Positions 17,609 through 28,692 of a stretch of 64,000 nt of DNA are shown here, one piece after another. The stretch is taken from positions 124,001-188,000 of the forward strand of contig JADKDL010000002.1 in NCBI GenBank assembly GCA_016714605.1. Direction: 5' to 3'. Within the stretch, counting starts at the first letter, position 1, and every line of letters starts with the position of its first letter. Source of the stretch: Bacteroidales bacterium (lineage in GTDB: Bacteria; Bacteroidota; Bacteroidia; Bacteroidales; UBA1715). Below the pieces are notes generated by a model that had not been told where the DNA came from, searched no databases, and saw only the letters and a list, made by a program, of their open reading frames with translations. The translations under genes and the position numbers were made by a program.

Positions 17609-18523
17609 TTATTTAGACTCTCTTTTACTTATATTTAGTATTGCATCTTTCAGGTTTGGATATAAAAATTTGAAATCAGATTTTTGCAATCTATTAGAAA
17701 CACAATGAACTCCTTTTGTGAGTAAGATTGAGCGTCTACCAATTACTACTTTAAGTAATATTTTGGGTACGTAGATAGGAAACACCCCCCTATTAAGCGA
17801 CTTAGCAAAAACATGCATAAACTCACTGTTGTCAATAACATCGGGAGCTACTGCATTATATACACCTAGCATATCGGGTTGCTCCAATACTGTTAAATAC
17901 AACCGGCTCAAATCGTCTATATGAATCCATGGCATATATTGATTTCCGCTACCTATTACTGTACCCAAACCTAAAGAAACAAATTTATATAGCTTGGTAT
18001 AAACTCCCCCTTTTTCAGATAAAACAATTCCAGTTCTGAGTATTACAATTCTTTCGGCATTTTCAGACATGCTATTGGCAGCATTTTCCCATGCTACACA
18101 AACATTTGAAAGGAAGTCTGAACCCGAAGGTGAATACTCACTAAACCAAGATGATTTACTCTCATTCGACCCGTAAAATCCGACAGCAGATGCTGATATA
18201 AATGTTTTTAATGTAATATTTTCTCTAGAGAGTACTTTTTTTATGAAAAGAATCGGTTTCACTCTACTTTCAACAATTTCTTGTTTTCTCTTTCTGAACC
18301 AACGCTTCTCTCCAATATTAGCACCAGCTAAATGAATAATATGTTGAACATTATCAAATGCCTTCATATCAACACTTTCTGTTTTGTAATTGTAATAAAA
18401 TACATTTTCTGCTGTAGATGGTTTTGTAGATAAAATTTTAACATCATAACCTTGATTTGTCAAATCAATAGAAAGTTTACTACCTATCATCCCTGTACCA
18501 CCCAATATCAAAACACCTTCCAT
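17609..18523 (-). CDS. TIGR01777/YfcH-family NAD(P)-dependent epimerase
   Basis: The 304-residue atypical short-chain dehydrogenase has GGTGMIGSKLS as its nucleotide-binding loop. IIHLAGANIGEKRWFRKRKQEI..SRV and SASAVGFYG are the two hallmarks of the TIGR01777 (SDR39U1/YfcH) group, and MPWIHIDDLSRLYL follows. Members are widespread but their substrate is unknown. It converges with the binding-lipoprotein gene (14 bp between stops). Start is ATG 18523. Confidence 0.85.
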   Translation of the reverse strand: MEGVLILGGTGMIGSKLSIDLTNQGYDVKILSTKPSTAENVFYYNYKTESVDMKAFDNVQHIIHLAGANIGEKRWFRKRKQEIVESRVKPILFIKKVLSRENITLKTFISASAVGFYGSNESKSSWFSEYSPSGSDFLSNVCVAWENAANSMSENAERIVILRTGIVLSEKGGVYTKLYKFVSLGLGTVIGSGNQYMPWIHIDDLSRLYLTVLEQPDMLGVYNAVAPDVIDNSEFMHVFAKSLNRGVFPIYVPKILLKVVIGRRSILLTKGVHCVSNRLQKSDFKFLYPNLKDAILNISKRESK

Positions 18524-18883
18524 AACACTTACTCAATCAAATTACTATTTTACAACTATTTTTTTTGACGAACTTTTATTCATTTAATATCAATAAAACA
18601 AGTAAAGATTCTCATTTATCAGCAATAACTATAGATTTTTTATAAAAAAAACACCTTTAAACTTATAAAAAAAAAGTACTTTTGCTCACCGTTTTTTCAA
18701 AAAAAAATTGGTAATAATAAAAAACAAATGGCTTAGGAGAATATTTCAACAACATCTGTATCATTGTGGATATAAAGCTACTATAAAGAAAATAAGCAAT
18801 TATAATTCTACAAATATTGATAACTGATTTTGAAATATAAAGGGATTACAAGAATTAAAAAATATTCAAAAAACAAAAAAATA
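18524..18883. other. AT-rich leader region before the activase gene
   Basis: Divergent intergenic region. TACTTTTG at 18677-18684 fits the -7 consensus TAnnTTTG and could serve the activase-like gene, though no clear -33 element is present. No RNA gene is recognised. Confidence 0.35.
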
Positions 18884-21800
18884 ATGAATTATACAAACAA
18901 AAGATTCATTGGTTTAGACGTTGGTTCAACCACGGCAAAGGTAGTGGTAATGGATGAAAACAATACCATACTTTGGAAAAAATATGAAAGACACAATGCG
19001 CAACAGCAGCAATTGGTTTTGGAATATTTACAAGCTATTGAAAAACAATTTCCGACATCAGAATTTTCAATTTATGTAACCGGAAGTGGAGGCAAGGCTA
19101 TTGCCGGTATATTAGAATGTCATCATATACAAGAGGTTAACGCAGTAGCGGTAGCGTCAGAATTTCTATATCCAAAAGTAGGTTCGGTTGTAGAGCTCGG
19201 TGGACAAGATGCTAAAGTTATTCTATGGAAAGAAGATGATTTAGGCAGAAAAACTTCTACTTCTTATATGAACGACAAATGCGCCGGAGGAACCGGAGCT
19301 ACCCTCGATAAAATATTCTCAAAACTTCATATTGAAGACGACCTGTTGCAAAACATTCGTTCTAACGGTGCTACTATACACCACATTGCTGCAAAATGTG
19401 GTGTGTTTGCAGAAACAGATGTTGTAGGGCTCATTAAATCGGGAGTTTCATCAACAGAAATTGTTGTTTCTCTCTGCGCTGCTATTGTAAAACAAAATAT
19501 TGAAGTTTTACTACACGGAAACTCACTTTGCGACCAAGTGCTTTTATTGGGAGGGCCTCACACCTACCTGAAAGCATTTACCGATATTTGGAGAAGCGAA
19601 ATTCCGGAACTTTGGAAGTTGCACAAATTAACTCCGAAAAATTTACCATTAGAAGAGATGATTTTTGTGCCGGATAATGCTCAATACTTTGCTGCAATTG
19701 GCTCAGTATTATTTGGTAAAGAGTCATACAAAAATGAAAAAAATAGTTATTTAGGTTCGCAGGTGCTTGTAAAAAGCATGTCTGAAAAGGAAACTGCTAG
19801 AAACATTACATTAGGTCGTATTAGAGAAGGATTGGTGAAGTCTGAGGAAGAAGCCATTGCATTTGCCAAAATATATAGCATCCCTGAATTTACACCTCCT
19901 GTATTTGAAAAAAACAAGATTATCGACTGTTTTTTGGGTATTGACGGTGGTTCTACCAGTTCTAAAATGGTACTAATAAATGCCTCGGGCGAACTTCTCT
20001 ATAAGGATTATGAACTTTCGAAAGGCAACCCAATAATTGACATAAAAGCCATGTTTGAAAAACTGGCTAAATGGCAAAAAGACAATCAAGTTACATTTAA
20101 AGTAGTGGCTTCGGGCGTTACCGGATATGCTTCAGATATATTGAAGAAAGCATTCTCGCTCGATTATTCGGTAGTAGAAACTATTGCTCACCTCAAATCT
20201 GGGGTGAAATTCTACGGTTCGCTTGATATAATTTGCGACGTTGGAGGACAAGACATCAAGGTTATGTTCCTCAAACACGGCAGAGTTGTAGATATTAAAC
20301 TAAACACTCAATGTAGTGCCGGTAACGGATACTTCTTGCAATCGATGGCTAACCAGTTTCAAGTACCAATACAAGAATATGCTTCAAGAGCTTTCTCTGT
20401 AAGAAAAGCACCTTGTTTCAATTATGGCTGTGCGGTATTTATGGAACAAGACAAAGTGAACTTCCAACAGCTAGGCTGGACCAAAGATGAAATCATGGCA
20501 GGCTTGGCATTGGTGCTTCCGCAAAATATATGGAATTATGTAGTTCAAGAGTCAAACTTGAAAAAATTAGGAAGCAGATTTTTGCTTCAAGGAGGAACAC
20601 AAAAAAACTTAGCTGCGGTAAAAGCACAAGTAGATTACATAAAAGAACGGGTAGAAAATGCAGAAGTTTTTGTTCATAAATATGCCGATGTTGCAGGAGC
20701 TATTGGAGCAGCAATTGAAGCTTATGAACAAATAGGAAATAGCACCACCCATTTTAATGGATTTGAAGAATCGGCAAAGGTAGAATTCACCTCCCGCAAC
20801 GATGAAACCACCCGTTGTAAATTTTGCTCGAACCACTGTACCCGAAACTTTATAAACATAACCATTCCTAGTAACGATATTCTTAAACATATCTCCGGAT
20901 ATGCCTGCGATAGAGGAGCTTCTGAAAGCTTGGAAGAGATGAAAGCTAATCAGGCAAAAGCCAAAGCACAAAAAGACAACTGTCCTAACTTGGTTGCCAA
21001 AGCAGAAGAGCTTGTGTTCGCTCCATTCATTCCGGCAGCAATGCCCGAGGGAATTGTAAATAAATCGGCTAAAGAAAAACGTTCGCATATAGTTGTTGGT
21101 ATGCCTCGGTTATTGACATTGTTTTATTACGCTCCTTTTTTCAATGCTTACTTTAGAGCTTTGGGGGTAAATGATGTGGTTTATAGCGACCCAACGAGCA
21201 AGAAGCTTTGGAGCGAGGGCAATAACTGGGGTTCAATAGATCCTTGTTTCCCTGCAAAAGTAGCTCCGGCTCATGTTTATAATCTGATGAAAAGAATGCA
21301 GTAACTCATATATGTTTTCCAATGATTACTTATATGGAATCTAGTTTAAAAAACACACTTGGCTGTAGTTCATGCGTCATTCAGATGGGTACGCCCGAGG
21401 TTGTTGAAGCTGCATTTACCAGGAACCGAAATCATTTCAATGATGCTCACAAGGAATACTGGAAACCACTGGTTCGACTAGATAAAGAAATTGACGCTGC
21501 CGGACATCTTTTTGAATATTTCAAAGACATTCTAAACCTTACAAAAGCGGAGAACGACTTTGCTACAAAAGAAGGTTTTGCTGCTATGAACTTATATACA
21601 AGTACGCTCAAAAATGAAGGTGCAAAAGTATTGAACGATTTGGTTGAGAATAACAAAATAGGAGTCCTAGTAATTGGGCGCAACTACCATAACGACACCG
21701 GTCTAAACCATGGTATACCCGAAGAGTTTCAAATTCTAAACTTCCCTGTAATAGGCATAGAATCGCTTCCCGACAATGATGAGTTTTTAGAACCATTATT

Positions 21801-23554
21801 CCGACACGATGCTTCAAAACTAGACCTAGATGTTAAAGACGTTTGGGTACGAAATTTCAACAGGAATACGAATATAAAAATATGGGCTGCTAAAGTAGCT
21901 GCTCGTCATCCGAATCTGGCGGTTATAGATTTAAGTAGTTTCAAATGTGGTCACGATGCACCTACGTATTCATATATTGATAAGATACTTGACGCATCAG
22001 AAACACCACTTTTTGTTTCATGATATAGATCAAAATAAACCATCGGCTTCAATAAAAATACGAGTGCAGTCTATAAAATATTTCCTTGAAGAGGAACAAA
22101 AGATTTTACAAAAAAGATTAAAGCAAATAACTAATTACTCTTTTTCACACAAACAAAATATTTTCAGGGCGACTATGTCAGAAAAAAAAATAATAGAACC
22201 AAAGTTCATCAAAACAAAACAATGGGATGGATATGAGAACCAGCCTTGGCTGAAAAAGCATAAGAAAGATGTAACGGTAATGTTCAGCTTCGTTGAAAGA
22301 AGAAAATCATTATTCTTAAGTGCATACTTCATAAGAAAGAAAATGAAATTCATAGACATGGGCGACCATGTGAAAGAAGATGTGAGTTACGGTAAACTTT
22401 ATGGCAACCGTATGGAGTGTAACCCAATGTATTTTACTGCCGGATCGCTGTTACGCTATCTACAAAAAATAGAAAGCGAAACAGGAATGTCTAAAAAAGA
22501 AATTACTGAAAAGTACATATTTATGTGCGGTGGCGGACAATGCGGGCCTTGCAGATATGGTATGTATCCGCAGGAATACTTGAAAATACTGAACGATGCC
22601 GGTTATGAAAATTTCAGATTACTCATATTCGGTTCTGACATTGGGAAAAACAAAGACACCAAAGATCATGCACTTAGATTTGAGCTCTCTTTCCGGATTG
22701 ATATGGCTATAGCTTTAATTTTAGCAGATATGTTTCACGCAGTAGAATGTTCTATGGGTGCTTATGCAAAAAATAAAGCCGAGATGGAAGCAGCTCTTAC
22801 CAAAGGAGAAGAGATTGTTATGCAGGCTCTGAAAAAACCACATTATCATATAGCAATATTTAAGGCTCTGAAAAAAGTAAACAAACTATTCTGTTCTGTT
22901 GAAATTGATAAAACTTTGCAAAAACCACTCATATTTGTCACTGGCGAATTTTTCTCAAACCTTGCTCACAACGATGCTAATTATAATCTGAGAAGATTCA
23001 TATCCAAAGAAGGCTGTGAGGTAATGCCCGGAAGCTTTACCCAACGTACCCTTTACGACAACTGGAGAAGAACCGTGGAAGCAACACGTGGTTTGCAATT
23101 TGCCCAATCAAAAGAAGAGGAAAAGCTGTACAAAAAATCAATAAAAAAACAACGCCTCAGTTCAAAAGTAATAACGCTTCTTTACAACAAGTACTCTAAA
23201 GCGCTGAAACCTGAACAATTCAGGGCAAGAACGAAGCTTTATGATTTAGATTATTTGGCAGAATTGGCTCGGGAATATTACAACCCCGAAATATTTGGAG
23301 GTGAAGGCAATCTTGAAATTGCAGAAGCGGTATATCTTGCCAAAGACAATGAAATAGATGGTTTTATCTCTACCAAACCTTTTGGTTGTATGCCATCTTC
23401 GGGAGTGTCGGACGGAGTTATGTCTAAAATAACTACCAAATACCCGAACCTGAACTTTCTTTCAATAGAAACCAGTGGCGATAACGATGTGAGCATACTC
23501 AGCCGTGTTTCTATGCTCCTATTCAAAGCAAAACAAATACGTGCTCAAAAATAA
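18884..23554 (+). CDS. Acyl-CoA dehydratase activase-like protein (BadF/BcrA ATPase fusion), interrupted by two frameshifts
   Basis: Three consecutive frames code for one protein of about 1556 residues. Two BadF/BcrA-type ATPase domains (FIGLDVGSTTAKVVV and FLGIDGGSTSSKMVL) carry cysteine motifs CAGGTGATLDKI and CSAGNGYFL. A cysteine-rich RCKFCSNHCTRNF follows, then DUF2229-like and HgdB/HgdC-like regions with CGGGQCGPCRYGMYPQEYL. The first break is cured by one added A in A4 at 21290-21293, giving MKKNAVTHICFPMITYME. The second lies at 22010-22018, joining ETPLF to FHDIDQNKPSA. By family it uses ATP to send an electron into 2-hydroxyacyl-CoA dehydratase-type iron-sulfur enzymes; no such partner is adjacent. 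ATG 18884 is chosen over the TTG 54 bp upstream. Confidence 0.85.
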
Positions 23555-23561
23555 ATAATAA

Positions 23562-23602
23562 AAATCGGGCGGAATACGAAATTATTCCGCCTGATTTTTT
23601 TT
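23562..23602 (+). terminator. Rho-independent terminator after the activase gene
   Basis: Arms 23562-23576 and 23583-23597 form a 15-bp stem (one G-T pair) with a 6-base loop, followed by a run of T. Confidence 0.9.
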
Positions 23603-23659
23603 CTTGCTTGCTCACTATTTTTTTCGAGAATCACAATCCCTCACAAAACACATAAATCC

Positions 23660-25450
23660 ATGCAGATGTCGGCAAATGAGTATTACAGCAATCAAGTTTC
23701 AGAATTAGAATCGGCACTGAACAAATTAAGAAAACAAATTTCATTTATTCGGTTCTTAAGACTCATAACATTTTTATCATTTGTCCTATTTTTAATCCTG
23801 TTTTTTCAATTTAACTACAACTATTTTTATATTTTTCTTTCATCAGTAAGCATATTCCTATTTCTGATTTTAATTAAGATAAATCTAAAACGTGATGTGA
23901 AAGAGAAATTTCTTTCAAACAAATTATCTATAAATAAATCGGAATTACAGTTTTTAGAATATAACTATCAGGAACATGACACGGGCGAAGAGTTCAATAC
24001 AATAAACCCACATCTCACCGCCGATTTTGATATTTTTGGGAAAAGTTCACTTTTTCAATATCTAAACCGATGCACAACAACTATTGGAAGAAAAAAAATT
24101 GCAGAAAATCTTTGCCAATCGGAATTAGATGCCAATAAAATTATAAACAAACAACAAGCTATACAAGAGATAGCAGAAAAGATAGATTTCATTCAAAACT
24201 TTCAAGCTTACGGCAAATTTATCGCAGAAAATGGCAATGAGGTAGCCGATTTACAATCGTGGTTGAATGAAAAAACTACGAAAATAAAAACATTGCAAAT
24301 TCTTAACATTCTTATTCCACTACTTAACCTTGTATGGATTGCGCTCATAATTGCAGGTACATTTCCTTTAAATTCAGAAATCATACCTATACTCATTAGT
24401 TTATTTATAATCTATATCAACAGAAAGAAAATAAATAGTGCACATGTAAAATTAGGGAAAACCGCTAAAATATTTGAGAATTACACCAACCTCATCAGAT
24501 TGATTGAAGATGAAGATTTTAAAACCGCGCATTTAACCACCCTAAAGCAACGATTGTCTGTTCGAGATACAAAAGCTAGTGAGACGTTGACATCGTTATT
24601 CAAGCTACTTGATAACTTTGATATTCGATATAATGTAATAGTCTCATTTATTTTGAATTCACTCATGATTTTTGACATACAGATACTTTACCGATTAATA
24701 AAATGGAAAGAAAAACACAAAGAAAGCATACCAACATGGTTTACTGTAATATCGGAAATAGATTCATTGATAAGTTTTGCAACATTTGCATTTAATAATA
24801 AAACACATATTTCATATCCAACAATTGCGGATGCCGAATTTGTTTTTAGTGCAAATGAAATAGGCCATCCGCTGTTGCCACATACAGAGAGGATTAATAA
24901 TTCGATACATTTCAAAGGCAACCCATCGGTAGTAATTATAACGGGTGCAAATATGGCTGGTAAAAGCACCTTTTTGCGCACACTCTCCATAAATGTAATT
25001 CTAGGTATGAATGGAGCACCGGTATGCGCCAAAGAGTTTCAATTTACCCCCTGCGATATAATGTCGAGCATAAAAATTCAAGACTCACTATCGAACAACG
25101 TATCATATTTTTATGCAGAACTAATACGGCTAAAAGAAATCATAGCTCATGTAAAAGCAAACCCCAGAACCCTTGTTGTGCTCGACGAAATACTACGTGG
25201 AACAAACACAAAAGACAAGCAATTAGGATCTCTAGGACTTGTAGAGAAGCTCATAAGCCTAGGAGCAATAGTAATTATAGCCACACACGATTTAGTAATT
25301 GGTGAATTGGAAAAACAGTATCCTGATCTGGTTACAAACCATTGTTTTGAAGTAGAACTTACCAACGACCAGTTGATATTCGACTACAAATTAAAAGACA
25401 GTATTAGTCAGAAGCTAAATGCTTCTTTTCTAATGAAAAAATGGAGATAA
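23660..25450 (+). CDS. Membrane-anchored MutS-family ATPase
   Basis: The 596-residue protein ends in a complete MutS-type ABC ATPase: Walker A GANMAGKST at about 428-436, LRTLSINVILGMNGAPVCA, LSNNVSYFYAEL and Walker B VVLDEILRGTNTKDK. The middle resembles the MutS core/lever region. No mismatch-recognition domain I is present. Instead it carries hydrophobic pairs at about 38-78 and 212-255, suggesting attachment to the membrane. This form is common in Bacteroidota and its role is unknown; a link to canonical mismatch repair is not established. It stands alone between a terminator upstream and a large hairpin downstream. Confidence 0.85.
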   Translation: MQMSANEYYSNQVSELESALNKLRKQISFIRFLRLITFLSFVLFLILFFQFNYNYFYIFLSSVSIFLFLILIKINLKRDVKEKFLSNKLSINKSELQFLEYNYQEHDTGEEFNTINPHLTADFDIFGKSSLFQYLNRCTTTIGRKKIAENLCQSELDANKIINKQQAIQEIAEKIDFIQNFQAYGKFIAENGNEVADLQSWLNEKTTKIKTLQILNILIPLLNLVWIALIIAGTFPLNSEIIPILISLFIIYINRKKINSAHVKLGKTAKIFENYTNLIRLIEDEDFKTAHLTTLKQRLSVRDTKASETLTSLFKLLDNFDIRYNVIVSFILNSLMIFDIQILYRLIKWKEKHKESIPTWFTVISEIDSLISFATFAFNNKTHISYPTIADAEFVFSANEIGHPLLPHTERINNSIHFKGNPSVVIITGANMAGKSTFLRTLSINVILGMNGAPVCAKEFQFTPCDIMSSIKIQDSLSNNVSYFYAELIRLKEIIAHVKANPRTLVVLDEILRGTNTKDKQLGSLGLVEKLISLGAIVIIATHDLVIGELEKQYPDLVTNHCFEVELTNDQLIFDYKLKDSISQKLNASFLMKKWR

Positions 25451-25575
25451 TAAATTGATTTTTTGAATTATGAGGGAATATGAATTAAAGTTCTGTTTAA
25501 TCAACATCGCTCAAATTGAGTTTACACAAAAAAATATTTACCGTCTCTGTAAGTTAATTTAAACATGAGAAAATT

Positions 25576-25627
25576 TGAAAGATTTCGCCTACGTCAGTGT
25601 CTTCACTGACGTAGGCGAAATCTTTCA
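25576..25627. repeat. 24-bp perfect hairpin
   Basis: Arms 25576-25599 and 25604-25627 are perfectly complementary with a 4-base loop TCTT. The hairpin starts 125 bp after the MutS-like stop. It is not followed by a T-run, and its G+C share is higher than its surroundings. It may be a terminator/processing structure or a small mobile palindromic element. Confidence 0.8.
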
Positions 25628-25666
25628 TTATTGAGGGTATGACTTATAGTCGCGTACTCAATAATG
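25626..25666. repeat. Second inverted repeat abutting the 24-bp hairpin
   Basis: Arms 25626-25635 and 25657-25666 (10 bp, 21-base loop) begin where the large hairpin ends, so the two structures share two bases and cannot both be fully formed. Confidence 0.5.
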
Positions 25667-25824
25667 AAAAATGAAGGTAACCTAAGAATTATACAAATCA
25701 CAACAATTATTTCACAACGTATTTTTTCGGTGAGCGCCTAAATTGCATAGTTTGGCGATTTTAAAAATCTATAGTTTAATCTACCAAACTGTAATTTATT
25801 TTCAATTTACCTAACCGAAAAATT

Positions 25825-28479
25825 ATGTGGTTTTCAAAATCTGCAGAAGCAGTTTTAAATGAACAAAGTGTTGATCCGGCTATAGGTCTTTCTGATGCTG
25901 AAGCCTTATCAAGACTAAACAAATACGGGGCAAATAAATTACTTGCTAAAAAAAAGAAAAGCTTATTGCTGATGTTTTTGACTCAGCTTAAAAACTGGCT
26001 GATTTATATTCTACTAAGTGCAGTGATTATTACCATTTTCATGGGAGAATATGTTGATGCTGTAATAATTCTATTGGTTATAAATATTAATGCATTTCTT
26101 GGTGTAATACAAGAAGTAAAAGCCGGAAAGGCGATAGAAGCATTGCAGAAACTAACATTCCCTAAAGCATTGGTTCGTAGAAACGGTGAGGTTAAGGAGA
26201 TTGATTCCGAAAAATTAGTTCCCGGAGACATTCTTATTCTTGATGCGGGTAGAATCATTTCGGCAGATATTCGCTTGATCGAATCTGTTAACCTTCATGT
26301 AGATGAATCATCGCTAACCGGCGAATCGGTTGCATCAGAAAAAGACGCTTCTCTTATTCATTCAGACCTGAAAACGGCTCTGGGCGACCGCAATAACTTA
26401 GGGTTCATGTCATCTATAGTAACCAGCGGAAGAGGCTCTGGTGTGGTAGTGGGAACAGGCATGAATACTGAAATTGGCAAAATAGCATCTATCATAAACA
26501 AAGAGGTAAAATCAAAAACCCCTTTGGAAATACGATTAGACAAACTGGGGAAAAACTTAGGTATTATTGCAATTGTTGTTTGTGTTTTGATTTTTATCAT
26601 TGCAATGCTACAAGGAAGAGATTTGGCTGAAATGTTTCTCATGTCTGTGAGTCTCGCTGTTGCCGCTATACCCGAAGGTCTTGCAGCTATAGTGGCGGTT
26701 GTACTTGCTATAGGTGTAACCAATCTATCGAAAAAAAACACGATCATAAAAAAACTTTCTGCTGTTGAAACCTTGGGATCTTTGAACATTATCTGTTCTG
26801 ACAAAACCGGCACTTTAACACAAAACAAAATGACCGTAACTACTTGCTTCACCCTTGAAGGTGTTTTGCAAATTGAAACGGATAATACATCCTCCGACGA
26901 ATTGAAATTTCTGGCGAAAGCCATGATTCTTAGCTCCGACGCAAACCTTGATAATGGTGAAGGCACCGGAGACCCAACCGAAATAGCCTTGCTCGTAATG
27001 GGCGACAAACTGGATATTGACCGAAAAACATTACTAAATAGCAATAAGCGTATCGACGAAGCGGCGTTTGACTCAGACCGTAAGTTAATGTCAACACAGG
27101 TTGAAGAAAACGGTAAGGTTACGGTTTACTGCAAAGGAGCTATCGGAAACCTTATAGAAATCTGCACTCAGGTTTTAGATGGCGGAAAGACTATTCCTTT
27201 GACCGAAGCTCATAAAAAGACATATCTAGATGTGGCAATTACCATGTCTGACCAAGCTCTGCGTACCCTTGGAGTAGCTTTTAAGCAGGTAAATGGGGAA
27301 ATTGAGAACGCTGAAATGGAAAAAGAACTTATTCTTATAGGCATGGTGGGCATGATAGACCCTCCGAGAGTAGAAGTTAAGGAATCAATACTTAAAGCAA
27401 AAAATGCTGGAGTCGCAACGCTCATGATTACCGGCGACCATAAGAATACTGCCTTCGCCATTGCCTCTCAGTTGGGAATTGCAGAAAAGATAGAGCAATC
27501 TATTACAGGACAAGAAATAGATGAACTAACCGACCAAGCATTTGCAGAAAAGATTGACAATTATTCTGTTTTTGCACGAGTATCGCCCGAACATAAAGTA
27601 AAAATTGTGAGAGCCCTGAAATCGCAAGGCAACATTGTTTCCATGACAGGCGACGGCGTTAACGATGCCCCTTCATTAAACACTGCCGACATTGGAGTTG
27701 CTATGGGTATTACAGGTACCGATGTTGCCAAAAGTGCATCGGATATGATTCTCACCGATGACAATTTCTCTACCATAGTTTTGGCAATAGAACAGGGTAG
27801 AAATATTTACAAAAACATTAAAAAGTCGGTTATATTTCTTATCACCTGCAATTTGGGAGAGGTAGTTACCATATTGGCAGCACTGATTATAGGCTGGAAA
27901 GCGCCACTGATAGCCACCCAGCTTTTGTGGATAAACCTCATCACCGATTCCCTGCCTGCTATAGCTTTGGGAATGGACCCCGGAAACCCCGATGTGATGA
28001 AAGAAAAGCCACGACCTGCAAATGAGAGTTTCTTTGCAAACGGCGCAGCAATGCATGTTTTGCTCGGTGGGTTTCTTATAGGTACGTTGACCATTATAGC
28101 GTATTTCTATGGGGACTATGAGCATGGATACAACCCGTTTGATAAGCAGGTACCGCAAAACACTTTAGAATATGCCCGAACTATGGCTTTTATGGTATTG
28201 GTGGTTTGCCAGTTGGTTTATTCACTAGCATTTAGAAATGAACGGAAATCAATTTTCAGTATAGGAATCTTTTCTAATAAATACCTAGTGGGGGCAATTA
28301 TTTTAGGCTTGGCACTCCAACTGGTAGTAATTGGAATACCTGCAATAAAAAGCGCTTTTCATTTACAAATGCCAGATGCCAAGGCATGGGGAATTATTTT
28401 TGCATTAGGAATTACGCCTTTGCTATTAAATGAAATATTTAAGCTGTTTGTCAGGATTTGGAATAAAAAGGAAAATTAG
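25825..28479 (+). CDS. P-type Ca2+-translocating ATPase (P2 type)
   Basis: The 884-residue pump has all parts of a P2A/P2B ATPase: a cation N-terminal domain (about 1-60), actuator loop TGES, and SLAVAAIPEGLAAIVAVVLAIG with the PEGL ion-binding motif. The phosphorylation site is DKTGTLTQNKM near residue 326, followed by GDPTE, MITGDHKNTA, MTGDGVNDAPSL near 610, and a C-terminal helical domain. It moves a cation, probably Ca2+, out of the cytoplasm using ATP. The presence of PEGL and of Asn/Asp in WINLITDSLPAIALG supports Ca2+ over heavy metals. Mn2+ or Na+ transport cannot be excluded. Confidence 0.92.
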   Translation: MWFSKSAEAVLNEQSVDPAIGLSDAEALSRLNKYGANKLLAKKKKSLLLMFLTQLKNWLIYILLSAVIITIFMGEYVDAVIILLVININAFLGVIQEVKAGKAIEALQKLTFPKALVRRNGEVKEIDSEKLVPGDILILDAGRIISADIRLIESVNLHVDESSLTGESVASEKDASLIHSDLKTALGDRNNLGFMSSIVTSGRGSGVVVGTGMNTEIGKIASIINKEVKSKTPLEIRLDKLGKNLGIIAIVVCVLIFIIAMLQGRDLAEMFLMSVSLAVAAIPEGLAAIVAVVLAIGVTNLSKKNTIIKKLSAVETLGSLNIICSDKTGTLTQNKMTVTTCFTLEGVLQIETDNTSSDELKFLAKAMILSSDANLDNGEGTGDPTEIALLVMGDKLDIDRKTLLNSNKRIDEAAFDSDRKLMSTQVEENGKVTVYCKGAIGNLIEICTQVLDGGKTIPLTEAHKKTYLDVAITMSDQALRTLGVAFKQVNGEIENAEMEKELILIGMVGMIDPPRVEVKESILKAKNAGVATLMITGDHKNTAFAIASQLGIAEKIEQSITGQEIDELTDQAFAEKIDNYSVFARVSPEHKVKIVRALKSQGNIVSMTGDGVNDAPSLNTADIGVAMGITGTDVAKSASDMILTDDNFSTIVLAIEQGRNIYKNIKKSVIFLITCNLGEVVTILAALIIGWKAPLIATQLLWINLITDSLPAIALGMDPGNPDVMKEKPRPANESFFANGAAMHVLLGGFLIGTLTIIAYFYGDYEHGYNPFDKQVPQNTLEYARTMAFMVLVVCQLVYSLAFRNERKSIFSIGIFSNKYLVGAIILGLALQLVVIGIPAIKSAFHLQMPDAKAWGIIFALGITPLLLNEIFKLFVRIWNKKEN

Positions 28480-28531
28480 GGAGGTTATTTTTAATAATAA
28501 ACCCTATTCTGGGTTCTTTTCCTTGCCGATT

Positions 28532-28558
28532 CATACCCCGAGGTTTACTCGAGGTATG
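28532..28558. terminator. Imperfect hairpin between convergent genes
   Basis: Arms 28532-28542 and 28548-28558 pair with one mismatch and a 5-base loop, between the end of the P-type ATPase gene and the end of the DUF1877 gene. No T-run follows. Confidence 0.3.
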
Positions 28559-28692
28559 AAATATGTTTCTAATCAAACAGAACCTTGAAAAGGATTCATT
28601 CTTACTTACATTTCAACCCTAAATTCGCATTGTTTAATGGTGCTCTTAGGGGCGAAAAACAAGACGTAAAGCATCTGTTACCATGTCTCCGT

